Source: Clostridiales bacterium (GTDB taxonomy: Bacteria > Bacillota > Clostridia > Oscillospirales > Oscillospiraceae). Taken from it: a DNA stretch of 64,000 bases. A model generated the notes under the pieces. That model had not been told where the DNA came from. It saw only the letters and a list, made by a program, of their open reading frames with translations, and ran no database searches. Where the stretch lies: the NCBI GenBank assembly GCA_029268065.1, contig JAJUHC010000008.1, positions 1-64,000 on the forward strand. Reading direction: 5' to 3'. A program made the position numbers and the translations under genes. This document shows, one piece after another, positions 28,643-38,697 of this stretch (position 1 is the stretch's first letter; every line of letters begins with the position of its first letter).

Positions 28643-29947
28643 ATGAAATCAGTTATAGATGAAAAAAACAGCGTTCCGGTAGTATCGGAAAGCGACGTCC
28701 TCGTAATAGGGGGCGGGCTAGCCGGCGTAGCGGCGGCGGTGTCCGCGGCAAGGCTGGGCAAAAAAACGACTTTGATAGAAAAAAGCATCGTTCTGGGGGG
28801 GCTTGCGACGCTGGGACATGTCTGCATATACCTGCCTATCTGCGACGGCCTCGGCCGCAAGATTTACGGAGGTATGGCTGAGGAGCTTCTGCAGCTCTCC
28901 ATAAAATACAGCTACAACAATCTGCCAGACGAGCGCTGGACCATGGGCGTAAAGAGAATCGAGAATCCGAAGGGGAGGTATCGCACCACCTTCAACATAC
29001 CCGCATACATACTTGCGCTCGACGAGCTGACTCAAAACGAAGGCGTACACGTCGTGTTCGACACCGTGTTTTCAAAGCCGATTATGGACGGGGATGTGTG
29101 CCGCGGCGCGATAGTCGAGAACAAGTCCGGGCGCACCGCATATCTCGCCAAAATGGTAGTTGACGCGACGGGAGACGCGGATGTGTTCTACCGCGCGGGG
29201 GCGCCCTGCGAGGAGCAGAAAAGCATCGTGTCCTCATGGGCGTATGAAATAGACCTTGAAAACGCGAAAGAGGGGATTGAATCCGGCGACATACTGAAAA
29301 CGATGAACCTCCGCTGGTTCGGACTCAGGCCGGACGCAGACAACTCAAAGAGCACGATACCGACATTCCTCGGCACCGACGCGGAGGAGGTAAACTCTTA
29401 TATCAGGCTCAGCCGCTCGCTGATGCTGGACTATCTGAAGAAGAACCAGCGTCCCGGATACGCGATGTTCACCCTGCCGTTTATGCCGCAGTACCGTATG
29501 ACAAGGCGCATACTCGGCAAAAAGGAGCTTCAGCTGAATCTCGGCCACATCGAGGACTCCGTCGGCTGCATCTGCCACAGCCTCGAGACGCCCGCGGCCG
29601 TGCACGAGTTCCCGTATGACGCCATCATTGATTCCAAGCTCAAGAATATGCTGGCCGCAGGGCGCATGGTAGCGGCAGGCGGCTATGCATGGGAGCTGAT
29701 GCGCCTCATACCCGCCTGCGTATTTACGGGCCAGGTTGCTGGGACGGCGGCGGCCATCGCCATAGAATCCGGCTGCGCAGTGCAGGAGCTGAAGCTCGAC
29801 AAGCTTCGCGAGGCGCTTGCCTCGACCGGCGTAATGATACATATGGACGAGGATATGCTCGGAGGGCACAGCGAAAAAAGGTTCAACGAGAAGCCCAAGG
29901 AAGTGAGCATCGGCGGCACGAAGGTGGATTCCCTGTCATATCATTGA
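28643..29947 (+). CDS. FAD-dependent oxidoreductase (FAD_oxidored family)
   Basis: VLVIGGGLAGVAAAVSAARLGKKTTLIEK; VVDATGDADVFYRAGAP; divergent from the LysR gene. Confidence 0.85.
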   Translation: MKSVIDEKNSVPVVSESDVLVIGGGLAGVAAAVSAARLGKKTTLIEKSIVLGGLATLGHVCIYLPICDGLGRKIYGGMAEELLQLSIKYSYNNLPDERWTMGVKRIENPKGRYRTTFNIPAYILALDELTQNEGVHVVFDTVFSKPIMDGDVCRGAIVENKSGRTAYLAKMVVDATGDADVFYRAGAPCEEQKSIVSSWAYEIDLENAKEGIESGDILKTMNLRWFGLRPDADNSKSTIPTFLGTDAEEVNSYIRLSRSLMLDYLKKNQRPGYAMFTLPFMPQYRMTRRILGKKELQLNLGHIEDSVGCICHSLETPAAVHEFPYDAIIDSKLKNMLAAGRMVAAGGYAWELMRLIPACVFTGQVAGTAAAIAIESGCAVQELKLDKLREALASTGVMIHMDEDMLGGHSEKRFNEKPKEVSIGGTKVDSLSYH

Positions 29948-29973
29948 TAAGACGGAGAGCAGGCAGTAACAAA

Positions 29974-30003
29974 GCTCCCGAACCTCGTTGGAGGTTCGGG
30001 AGC
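29974..30003. terminator. Bidirectional terminator
   Basis: GCTCCCGAACCTCgttgGAGGTTCGGGAGC. Confidence 0.8.
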
Positions 30004-30026
30004 CGCGTTATATTTACAGTGAAAGA

Positions 30027-30986
30027 TCAATAGTGCATCAGCTTATAGAAAATGGGATAGGCGCTTATGAGCTGCTGAAGCGTCGTCCTCGCGGCTGTCG
30101 CGGGGTCGTTTATAGTGAACGCTGACGCCGACAGGGAAGAGCCTCCCGTAAAGCCGGTGATAACCACCCAGTGCTGGCTTCCGTAGGAGTTCTTCACGCC
30201 GATCAGAACGGGCTTTCCACTCTTAAGAAGATCGTAGGTCACGCTCAGGTAATCGCTTCCGGAATAAGCGGAATAGTTTGACGGCCAGTACACGGCGCCG
30301 CCCGAGGTGTATTTGAGCCTTGCCTCCATCTGATCCGGATAAATCGTGGTTCCAGTGCGGTATGACTCGGACATGGCGAGGCTCGTCGTAGCGCAGCCGA
30401 TGGTTTTAATGTTCTGACCGGAGGTCCCGACCTCGACATAAGCCCACCTTGAGTCGGTCTGCTTGTAGCTCGGCACGCTCAGCGAAACCGGGGCGTATCC
30501 GCTGCTCGCGGTGCTGAGGTACGACGCTTTTACAAAGCCGATCTTCGTGCCGTTGTACAGCACGCGCTTCCAATCGCCGGAAGTGGAAAGCACGACGACG
30601 TACTGGCCGCTGTTAAGCCAGCCTGTAACCTCATAAGCCGTGCCGGCCCCCGCTCTGACGTTGAGGCTTGCCGTGGCATAAGCTGCGTATGAGCCCTGGA
30701 TTACCTCTATGTAGCCGGCGGAACAATAACCGTACAGGTTGTTCCCGTATTCGACGCGCCACCAGTCCCCGCTTTTGGAGAGCAGCGTAACGTAGCTCCC
30801 GTTAGTGAGATAGCCGACGACGGTTGAAGCGGTGGATGCCGAGCTTCTGATGTTTAGCTTGCCGCTTACTGAAACCTGGCCGGCTGTGGAACCGGGTGCC
30901 GCGGCCAGCGCCGACCCCGGCAGCAGGCTCGCTATTAAGAGAAGAACCAAAAACGCTGAAGAGAGCTTTGACAATTGTTTTTTCAT
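30027..30986 (-). CDS. Secreted SH3 (x2) + C39-like peptidase protein
   Basis: Signal peptide; two SH3_3 repeats (GKLNIRSSASTASTVVGYL, ASLNVRAGAGTAYEVTGWL); C39-like SYKQTDSRWAYV..GCATTSLAM..GSQHWVVITGF. Confidence 0.82.
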   Translation of the reverse strand: MKKQLSKLSSAFLVLLLIASLLPGSALAAAPGSTAGQVSVSGKLNIRSSASTASTVVGYLTNGSYVTLLSKSGDWWRVEYGNNLYGYCSAGYIEVIQGSYAAYATASLNVRAGAGTAYEVTGWLNSGQYVVVLSTSGDWKRVLYNGTKIGFVKASYLSTASSGYAPVSLSVPSYKQTDSRWAYVEVGTSGQNIKTIGCATTSLAMSESYRTGTTIYPDQMEARLKYTSGGAVYWPSNYSAYSGSDYLSVTYDLLKSGKPVLIGVKNSYGSQHWVVITGFTGGSSLSASAFTINDPATAARTTLQQLISAYPIFYKLMHY

Positions 30987-31421
30987 GTAACCTCCTTACG
31001 CAGAGACATAAGCGGCCGCTTTCAAGGCAGCCTGTCCTCATGCTGATGTTTTCGCATAAGACGCTTCTCCCGCTTTTCCGGCAAGCGGCAGCCGCTTCTC
31101 AGCCTCGGGAAAATTGCTTGAAATTTGTATTCTGTTTCTGATTCTTCTATATCTTAGCATAAGGCGCCGCATTTTTGTTGGGCCAAATTGTGGTAATTGG
31201 AAGGCAAGGCTGGGCTTGTAAGCAAAAATAGGAAAAGCTTTGCCGCAAAAACAATAAAGCTTTTCTTTTGCCGGCTGTCTGATTTATTGATAATCACAAG
31301 ACCTTCTGAAAGCTTGAAAAACTATTGAATTTTCTCGGTTAACGCCATTTTCCAGCTCATATATTGCCTTTTTTCCCGAGCCAGGCTATACTTGGGAAAA
31401 AAGCGGCCGCGGGAGAAACAC

Positions 31422-31985
31422 ATGAAGCAGAGGAAACTGATAGAATTTCTCAACGTGATTGAAAAACTCAAATGCAATACACGCCATTCATGGACGTCTA
31501 CGGGACGTCGTGAAAGCGTCGCCGAGCATTCCTGGCGGCTATCGGTGATGGCGCTTTTGATGCGCGACGAATTCCCCGATACCGACATTGAAAAGGTTTT
31601 AAAGATGTGCCTTATCCACGATTTCGGCGAGGCGATTACCGGGGACATACCGTCGTTTTATAAGACGGAAAGCGATGAAAAAAACGAGGAGACAGCAACA
31701 AGCAAGCTGCTTTCAATGCTGCCGGAGCCTTACAGCGCGGAATTCAAATCGCTTTTTGAAGAGATGGCGGAGCTGAAAACTCCGGAAGCGAAGCTTTTCA
31801 AAGCTCTCGACAACATGGAGGCGGTAATTTCTCATAACGAAGCGCCGATTTCAACATGGCTGCCGCTGGAATACGAGGAAAACCTGCGGTACGGGGCCGA
31901 AAGCGCGGCTTTTTCGGAATACCTTAGAGTCCTGAGGGAAGAGCTAAGACGTGACAGCGCGGAAAAAATCAGAAAAGGCCTATAA
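31422..31985 (+). CDS. HD-domain hydrolase (YfbR-like)
   Basis: SVAEHSWRLSVMALLM, CLIHDFGEAITGDIP. Confidence 0.85.
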   Translation: MKQRKLIEFLNVIEKLKCNTRHSWTSTGRRESVAEHSWRLSVMALLMRDEFPDTDIEKVLKMCLIHDFGEAITGDIPSFYKTESDEKNEETATSKLLSMLPEPYSAEFKSLFEEMAELKTPEAKLFKALDNMEAVISHNEAPISTWLPLEYEENLRYGAESAAFSEYLRVLREELRRDSAEKIRKGL

Positions 31986-31991
31986 GATAAA

Positions 31992-32024
31992 CTGTCCCCG
32001 GCTCGAAAAGCGAGCCGGGGACAG
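31992..32024. terminator. Bidirectional terminator adjoining a repeat relic
   Basis: CTGTCCCCGGCTCGaaaaGCGAGCCGGGGACAG. Confidence 0.8.
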
Positions 32025-32068
32025 ACTGTCAAAAAACATGAATCTTGGAACGGTAAAGCAGTAAAAAC
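32022..32068 (-). repeat. Relic (tail only) of the terminator-associated repeat
   Basis: CAGACTGTCAAAAAACATGAATCTTGGAACGGTAAAGCAGTAAAAAC resembles the tails of copies 2 and 4. Confidence 0.55.
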
Positions 32069-32076
32069 AAATTTGC

Positions 32077-34170
32077 TTATACGCTGAACATAAGCTCTCC
32101 GTAGGTCGGAAACGGCCAGTATCTGTCGGAAACCATCGTTTCCAGCTCGTCGGCTGCGGCACGGGCTTCGCTCATGCAAAGAATGACGTTTTCCCTGAAA
32201 TACCTTGCTTTTCCGAGGAGGTCGTCAATTCCGTTCGCCGTAACCAGCGCGTCCTCAAGGGCGGACGTCCGTTTCATCAGCAGATTTGTAAGCTTGGTCA
32301 GATTGTTCACTATCTCGGTCGCGACATCTCCGCTCACATCTACGCCGATGGACTTTTTGGCGGCGACGGTTTCGGAAAGCTCCCTGCTGTACGCAAAGAC
32401 GGCGGGGATTATTTCCTTTTTAGCCATCTCTACCATGGTGAGCGCCTCAATGTTCACAACCTTGCAGTAGTTTTCCATGAGTATCTCGTATCTCGAGTGG
32501 ATTTCCGATTCGGTAAAAATCCCGTGCTTCGAGAAAAGCTTTACGTTTTTCTCGCTCTTGAAATACGGCAGGGCGTCCACGGCGGATCTCAGATTCAGAA
32601 GTCCGCGGCGCTCGGCCTCCTCGACCCATTCGGCGGCGTAGTTGTTTCCGTTGAAAATTATACGCTTATGCTCCGTAACGCACTCCCTCATGAGGGAATA
32701 AAGCTCGGCGTCAAGGTCGGAAGCCGCCTCCAGCCTGTCGGCGAACTGCGAGAGCACATCGGCGACGATCGTATTCAGTATAATATTCGGACCCGCAATG
32801 GAGAAAGCCGAACCGAGCATACGGAATTCGAATTTGTTGCCCGTAAACGCGAAGGGGGAGGTGCGGTTTCTGTCGGTTGTGTCCTTGATAAAATCCGGAA
32901 GGACCTGAACGCCTGTCCTCATGGTGCCGGCGGCCTTTTTCTCGTAAGGTACGCCTGATTCGATCGCATCGAGAATGCCGCAAAGCTCGTCGCCGAGGAA
33001 TATTGACACTATGGCCGGGGGCGCCTCGTTAGCGCCCAGTCTGTGGTCGTTGCCCGCGCTTGCGACGGATACGCGGAGCAGATCCTGGTGCTCGTCCACG
33101 GCTTTAAGTACGGCGCAGAGGAAGAGGAGGAAGGTCTTGTTCTCGTGAGGAGCCTTGCCGGGCTCGAATAGGTTCCTGCCAGTATTTGTCGCGAGCGACC
33201 AGTTGTTGTGCTTACCGCTGCCGTTTACCCCGGCAAATGGTTTTTCGTGCAGCAGGCAGGCAAGTCCGTGCTTGTCGGCAACCTTTTTCATCAGCTCCAT
33301 CGTGAGCTGGTTGTGGTCCGTAGCGATGTTTGTCGTTGAAAAAATGGGGGCCAGCTCATGCTGAGCCGGGGCGACCTCGTTGTGCTTGGTTTTTGCGAGT
33401 ATGCCCAGCTTCCAGAGCTGGTTGTCGAGGTCCTGCATGTAATCCATTACGCGGGGCTTGATTGCGCCGAAGTAATGATCCTCAAGCTCCTGACCCTTGG
33501 GAGGCTTGGCCCCGAAAAGCGTCCTTCCGGTGAATATGAGATCCTTCCGCTTGTAGAAAAGGGCTTTGTCAATGAGAAAGTATTCCTGCTCAGGGCCCAC
33601 CGTGGAAGTAACTCTGGTGGTCTGGGTGTCGCCGAGGAGCCTGAGTATCCTGACGGCTTCCCTGCTGACAAGCTCCATCGAGCGCAGAAGCGGTGTTTTT
33701 TTGTCCAGCACCTCTCCGCTGTATGAGCAGAAGGCGGTCGGTATATAGAGAGTGTTGTCCTTAACAAAGGCGTAGGAGGTGGGGTCCCAGGCCGTATAAC
33801 CTCTGGCTTCGAAGGTCGCGCGGAGCCCGCCGGAAGGGAAGGAGGAGGCGTCAGGCTCACCCTTGATAAGCTCCTTGCCGGAGAATTCCATAATGACGCG
33901 TCCGCCGCTTTGAGGCGATATAAAGCTGTCGTGCTTTTCCGCGGTTATGCCGGTCATGGGCTGGAACCAGTGAGTATAGTGGGTGGCTCCCTTCTCGATG
34001 GCCCAGTCCATCATTGCGTTCGCAACGACGTTCGCAACGCCGGGATCAAGCTCGGTGCCGTGCTCGATAGTGTTTTTCAGCGATTTGTATGTGTCCTTGG
34101 GCAGCTTTTCCCTCATCACAGCGTCGTTGAAGACCATGCTGCCGAAGATTTCAGGTACGCTCTTCATCAA
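32077..34170 (-). CDS. glnN: Type III glutamine synthetase (GSIII)
   Basis: 697 aa; [20 protein letters not shown]..., [38 protein letters not shown]. Confidence 0.93.
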   Translation of the reverse strand: MMKSVPEIFGSMVFNDAVMREKLPKDTYKSLKNTIEHGTELDPGVANVVANAMMDWAIEKGATHYTHWFQPMTGITAEKHDSFISPQSGGRVIMEFSGKELIKGEPDASSFPSGGLRATFEARGYTAWDPTSYAFVKDNTLYIPTAFCSYSGEVLDKKTPLLRSMELVSREAVRILRLLGDTQTTRVTSTVGPEQEYFLIDKALFYKRKDLIFTGRTLFGAKPPKGQELEDHYFGAIKPRVMDYMQDLDNQLWKLGILAKTKHNEVAPAQHELAPIFSTTNIATDHNQLTMELMKKVADKHGLACLLHEKPFAGVNGSGKHNNWSLATNTGRNLFEPGKAPHENKTFLLFLCAVLKAVDEHQDLLRVSVASAGNDHRLGANEAPPAIVSIFLGDELCGILDAIESGVPYEKKAAGTMRTGVQVLPDFIKDTTDRNRTSPFAFTGNKFEFRMLGSAFSIAGPNIILNTIVADVLSQFADRLEAASDLDAELYSLMRECVTEHKRIIFNGNNYAAEWVEEAERRGLLNLRSAVDALPYFKSEKNVKLFSKHGIFTESEIHSRYEILMENYCKVVNIEALTMVEMAKKEIIPAVFAYSRELSETVAAKKSIGVDVSGDVATEIVNNLTKLTNLLMKRTSALEDALVTANGIDDLLGKARYFRENVILCMSEARAAADELETMVSDRYWPFPTYGELMFSV

Positions 34171-34185
34171 AGTACCCTCCTGTTG

Positions 34186-35193
34186 TTATAGAAGTACGAT
34201 TCCCGCTTTTTCGCAGGCTTCGATGGTGTCCTTGTCCCATACGGAGGTCTGAACCTCGCCGATGTGCGCCTTGCCGAGAAGCAGCATGCTGAGCCTTGAC
34301 TGTCCGATGCCGCCGCCGATCGAAAGCGGCAGCTTGCCTTCGAGTAGCAGCCTGTGGAAGAGCATCCCGCGCCTTTCGTCCGCGCCGGCCTTGGTGAGCT
34401 GTTCATCAAGGGCCTTCGGGTCGACCCTTATGCCCATCGAGGAAATCTCAAAAGCGCACTGCAGAAGCTCGTTCCAGAAAAGTATATCTCCGTTCATCTT
34501 CCAGTCGTCATAGTCCGGCGCCCTTCCGTCGTGCCTGATGCCCGACTTCAGCGTATCGCCTATCTGCATGATGAAAGCGGTTTTGTTTTTTCTGAGGTAC
34601 TCGTTCTCACGCTCCTTGGGGCTGAGCTTCGGATACATATCCTCAAGCTCCTGGGTCGTCACAAAGCTGACGCTGTTTGAGAGCTCGGTCTTTATCTGCG
34701 GGAAAGCCTTTTTCAGGACGGAGAGGGTTTCGCAGACGGCGTCGACCTCCTTGCGAACCGTTTCCTTAAGGTAGTCTAGGTTTCTCGTTTCGGGCGTGAT
34801 AACCTTTTCCCAGTCCCACTGGTCGGTGTATACCGAGTGAAGGTTGTCAAGCTCCTCGTCGCGTCTTATCGCGTTCATATCCGTGTACAGGCCCTCGCCG
34901 GGCTTGAAGCCGTAGCGGTAAAGCGCGTAGCGCTTCCATTTCGCGAGGGAAAAAACAACGACTGCGGAGGTTTTGGCGTCCGCAATCTCGAAGCTGACAG
35001 GATGCTCCACGCCGTTGAGATCGTCGTTGATGCCGGTTCCCTCAGTTACGAAGAGGGGGGCGGACACGCGCTTGAGATTGAGCGCTGAGCAGAGCTTGTC
35101 CTCGAATGTTCTCTTAAGAAGTCCTATGGCCGTCTGGGTATCGTAAAGGTTCAAAGTCGAGCGGTATCCCTCTGGTATAATAATCTTACTCAT
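34186..35193 (-). CDS. asnA: Aspartate--ammonia ligase
   Basis: MSKIIIPEGYRSTLNLYDTQTAIGLLKRTFEDKL...; LSIGGGIGQSRLSMLLLGKAHIGEVQ. Confidence 0.93.
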   Translation of the reverse strand: MSKIIIPEGYRSTLNLYDTQTAIGLLKRTFEDKLCSALNLKRVSAPLFVTEGTGINDDLNGVEHPVSFEIADAKTSAVVVFSLAKWKRYALYRYGFKPGEGLYTDMNAIRRDEELDNLHSVYTDQWDWEKVITPETRNLDYLKETVRKEVDAVCETLSVLKKAFPQIKTELSNSVSFVTTQELEDMYPKLSPKERENEYLRKNKTAFIMQIGDTLKSGIRHDGRAPDYDDWKMNGDILFWNELLQCAFEISSMGIRVDPKALDEQLTKAGADERRGMLFHRLLLEGKLPLSIGGGIGQSRLSMLLLGKAHIGEVQTSVWDKDTIEACEKAGIVLL

Positions 35194-35228
35194 TTCACAC
35201 GTCCTCGGTACCAAATTTTTCCATAACC

Positions 35229-35302
35229 AAAAAGCGCCAAGGCATATCCCAGCGCCATTGCTGCTACGGCGGAATTATAAACCTTATTCATTTATTTGTC
35301 AA
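35229..35302 (-). promoter_or_regulatory. asnA-glnN promoter and leader terminator
   Basis: Minus strand TTGACA-N17-TATAAT (35302-35297, 35279-35274), then GCGCTGGGATATGCCTTGGCGCTTTTT within ~50 nt. Confidence 0.6.
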
Positions 35303-35443
35303 TGACTATGCTCCGCAGTATTAATTTTGCAATTTTTGATGACAAACTTGCCAATAAAGCTGCAATAAATGATATAAAAATGATACATTAGCACGAAATT
35401 CAATAATAGATGATTTTCGCGGCCGTTTTACTTGCAAAAACGG

Positions 35444-35535
35444 TTGACAAAAGCTTAATCATAGGGATATAATCTCACGCAAAGGTTTACGCTGGGAGGC
35501 TTGTGGCTGCGCTTCCCGGTTTAGGCGTCTTTTTT
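35444..35535 (+). promoter_or_regulatory. Glutamate synthase operon promoter and leader terminator
   Basis: TTGACA-N18-TATAAT (35444-35473), then ACGCTGGGAG...CTTCCCGGTTTAGGCGTCTTTTTT (35489-35535). Confidence 0.6.
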
Positions 35536-35556
35536 CGTTTGAAGGAGTTGTTGTCA

Positions 35557-36663
35557 ATGCTAAAAGAAGGCTCAAATGGCTTCAGGAACCCGTCTGGCTG
35601 CGCGATTTCGGGCATATTTTCCAAAAGCGGCAAGCGTATCCCGGGTGATAAAATCGTAAAATCCATAAGGATAATGCATGAGCGCTCTAACGGCCTCGGC
35701 GGAGGCTTTGCGGCCTACGGAATATATCCCGAGTTCAAGGATGAGTTTGCCTTCCATATCTTTTACAATAATGTAAAGGCGAAGGAGGAGTGCGAGGCCT
35801 ATTTAAGGAATAATTTCCTCATAGCCTTCCAGTCGGAGATACCGACAAGAAAGCATCCGAACATAAGCGAGGCGCCGCTTATCTGGCGCTATTTCGCGCA
35901 GCCCATCGAAGCGAGGCTTATAGAGCGGGAGATTGACGAGAGAGAGTTCGTTTCTCGCGTCGTAACTCATGTGAATACATTCATTGACGGCGCCTACATA
36001 TTTTCGAGCGGAAAGGACGTCGGCGTTTTCAAGGCTGTCGGCTATCCGGAGGATGTAGGCGAGTTTTACAGGCTGGAGGAATACTCCGGTTATTCGTGGA
36101 CGGCGCACGGCCGTTATCCAACGAATACTCCGGGCTGGTGGGGCGGGGCGCACCCCTTTGCGCTTCTTGACTATACGGTTGTCCACAACGGGGAGATATC
36201 CTCCTACGATGCGAACCGCCGCTTCATCGAGATGTTCGGCTACAAGTGCAGCCTCCTGACCGATACGGAGGTCATCACATACATTATCGACTATCTAGTC
36301 CGCCGCCAGGGGCTGACCATGGAGGAGACGGCGAGCGTAATCGCCGCGCCCTTCTGGTCGGTTATCGACCGGAAGAGCGAGGAGGAGCGCAAGCGGCTGA
36401 CTTTCCTGCGCAACATGTTCGCGGGACTCCTGATAACCGGGCCCTTCTCCATAATCCTCGGATTTTCCGGCGGCATCATGGCTCTCAACGACAGGCTCAA
36501 GCTCCGTTCGATGGTGGCGGGTGAAAAGGGAGATATGGCGTACGTCGCGAGCGAGGAAAGCGCCATAAGGATTATAGAGCCGGACCTCGACAGGGTCTGG
36601 GCGCCGAGCGGTGGGGAGCCGGTCATATTTACGCTTAATGGAGGCGAACACAAATGCCGATAA
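35557..36663 (+). CDS. Glutamate synthase class II glutamine amidotransferase domain protein
   Basis: CAISGIFSKSGKRIPG..MHERSNGLGGGFAAYG; AHGRYPTNTPGWWGGAHPF; VVHNGEISSY. Confidence 0.88.
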   Translation: MLKEGSNGFRNPSGCAISGIFSKSGKRIPGDKIVKSIRIMHERSNGLGGGFAAYGIYPEFKDEFAFHIFYNNVKAKEECEAYLRNNFLIAFQSEIPTRKHPNISEAPLIWRYFAQPIEARLIEREIDEREFVSRVVTHVNTFIDGAYIFSSGKDVGVFKAVGYPEDVGEFYRLEEYSGYSWTAHGRYPTNTPGWWGGAHPFALLDYTVVHNGEISSYDANRRFIEMFGYKCSLLTDTEVITYIIDYLVRRQGLTMEETASVIAAPFWSVIDRKSEEERKRLTFLRNMFAGLLITGPFSIILGFSGGIMALNDRLKLRSMVAGEKGDMAYVASEESAIRIIEPDLDRVWAPSGGEPVIFTLNGGEHKCR

Positions 36664-38168
36664 ACTATATTTATCCCGACTACGAGGTGGTCAGGGACCA
36701 AAGCCGCTGCATAACCTGCCGAGCCTGCGAAAGGCAGTGCGCGAACGATGTGCACAGCTACGATCCCGAGCTCAAGCGCATGGTTTCCGACAGCATGAGC
36801 TGCGTAGACTGCCAGCGCTGCGTGTCGCTCTGCCCGACGAGAGCTCTTAAGGTAGAAAAAACGACCAACACCTTCAAGGAAAACGCGAACTGGACCCAGA
36901 GCCTCATCACCGACGTCTATCGTCAGGCGGAGAGCGGGGGCATGCTCTCCACCTCGATGGGCAACCCGAACCCGCTGCCCATATACTGGGACAGGATGCT
37001 CATAAACGCCTCCCAGGTTACGAACCCGTCCATAGACCCGCTCCGCGAGCCTATGGAGATCAAGACCTTCCTCGGACGGAAGCCCGAAAAGATTTGCAGG
37101 GACGAAAACGGCAGGATCATCACGGAGATGTCGCCGCAGCTTGAGCTTGACGTGCCCATAATGTTCTCCGCGATGTCCTTCGGCTCGATAAGCTACAACG
37201 CCCACGAGAGTCTGGCGCGCGCCGCCACGAAGCTCGGAACGCTTTACAACACGGGCGAGGGCGGACTGCATCAGGACTTCTACAAGTACGGCAAGAACAC
37301 GATCGTGCAGGTTGCGTCCGGACGTTTCGGAGTGCACAAGGGCTACCTCGACGCCGGCGCCGCCATCGAGATCAAGATGGGACAGGGCGCGAAGCCGGGA
37401 ATCGGGGGGCACCTGCCCGGCGCGAAGATAACGGCCGAGGTTGCTAAAACCAGAATGATACCCGAGGGCACGGACGCCATATCTCCGGCGCCTCACCATG
37501 ACATATACTCCATAGAGGATCTCAGGCAGCTCGTGCTTTCACTCAAGGAAGCGACCGGCTACAAGAAGCCCGTTTTCGTCAAGATAGCGGCCGTCCACAA
37601 CGTGGCCGCCATCGCATCGGGCATAGCGAGAAGCGGCGCCGACGTTGTTGTCATCGACGGCTTCAGAGGAGGCACCGGCTCCGCCCCGACGCGTCTGCGC
37701 GACTATGTGGGAATCCCGATCGAGCTTGCGCTCGCCAGCGTGGATCAGAGGCTCAGGGACGAGGGGATACGCAACAATGTGTCGCTCGTCATAGGCGGCT
37801 CGGTGAGAAGCAGCGCGGACGTTGTAAAGGCCATTGCCCTCGGCGCCGACGCCGTGTATATAGGGACCGGCGCTCTCATCGCTCTCGGCTGCCATCTCTG
37901 CCGCTCCTGCCATACCGGCAAGTGCAACTGGGGAATAGCGACACAGCGTCCGGAGCTTGTAAAGCGCCTCAACCCCAACGTCGGATACCAGAGGCTTGTA
38001 AATCTCGTAACTGCATGGAGCCACGAGATAAAGGAAATGATGGGCGGCATGGGAATAAACTCCATAGAGGCGCTGAGAGGCAACCGCCTCATGCTTCGCG
38101 GGGTCGGAATGACCGAAACCGAGCTGCGGATTCTGGGAATCAAGTACGCGGGCGAGATTTGGAGCTGA
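36654..38168 (+). CDS. Archaeal-type glutamate synthase, ferredoxin + FMN-binding domain
   Basis: N-terminal CITCRACERQC and CVDCQRCVSLCP; PIMFSAMSFGSISYNAHESLARAA; GEGG..; PAPHHDIYSIEDL. Confidence 0.92.
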   Translation: MPINYIYPDYEVVRDQSRCITCRACERQCANDVHSYDPELKRMVSDSMSCVDCQRCVSLCPTRALKVEKTTNTFKENANWTQSLITDVYRQAESGGMLSTSMGNPNPLPIYWDRMLINASQVTNPSIDPLREPMEIKTFLGRKPEKICRDENGRIITEMSPQLELDVPIMFSAMSFGSISYNAHESLARAATKLGTLYNTGEGGLHQDFYKYGKNTIVQVASGRFGVHKGYLDAGAAIEIKMGQGAKPGIGGHLPGAKITAEVAKTRMIPEGTDAISPAPHHDIYSIEDLRQLVLSLKEATGYKKPVFVKIAAVHNVAAIASGIARSGADVVVIDGFRGGTGSAPTRLRDYVGIPIELALASVDQRLRDEGIRNNVSLVIGGSVRSSADVVKAIALGADAVYIGTGALIALGCHLCRSCHTGKCNWGIATQRPELVKRLNPNVGYQRLVNLVTAWSHEIKEMMGGMGINSIEALRGNRLMLRGVGMTETELRILGIKYAGEIWS

Positions 38169-38263
38169 TCCGCACCGCCGCCTGAAGGCAAAAGCATCCC
38201 GTAAAACGGACATCGGCCTTGGAGGAAAACCGTCCGAGGCTTTGCGAAAGGAATGGTCATATA

Positions 38264-38692
38264 ATGAAACGGGTATATGTAAACGAGCAGTGGTGCCTCG
38301 GCTGCCACCTCTGTGAATATTACTGCGCGTTCGCGAATTCCGGAATTAACGACATGGTGAAGGCGCTCAAGGACAAAGATATTTACCCGAATATCCAGAT
38401 AGAAGAGGATAAGGACATAAGCTTTGCGGTTTCCTGCCGCCACTGCAAGGATCCGCTCTGCGTGAAGAGCTGCATTTCCGGATCTCTCAGCATATGCGAC
38501 GGCGTCATAAGGGTGGATCAGGACAAATGCGTCGGCTGCTATACCTGCATTCTGGCCTGCCCCTACGGCGCAATACTGCCATCCCCGAAGGGCGTCGTGC
38601 AGAAGTGCGAGCTGTGCGTGGACAACATCGGCGGCACGCCGAACTGCGTCAAGGGATGTCCCAACGCGGCGATAGTCTTTGAGGAGAGGTGA
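38264..38692 (+). CDS. 4Fe-4S dicluster ferredoxin-like protein (GltS-associated)
   Basis: WCLGCHLCEYYC, CRHCKDPLCVKSC, CVGCYTCILACPYGAI. Confidence 0.87.
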   Translation: MKRVYVNEQWCLGCHLCEYYCAFANSGINDMVKALKDKDIYPNIQIEEDKDISFAVSCRHCKDPLCVKSCISGSLSICDGVIRVDQDKCVGCYTCILACPYGAILPSPKGVVQKCELCVDNIGGTPNCVKGCPNAAIVFEER

Positions 38693-38697
38693 GCGCG

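Noticed and set aside
36291-37499. 402-aa minus ORF antisense to the glutamate synthase genes
   Set aside because: Antisense shadow of strongly conserved coding sequence; no recognisable domain.
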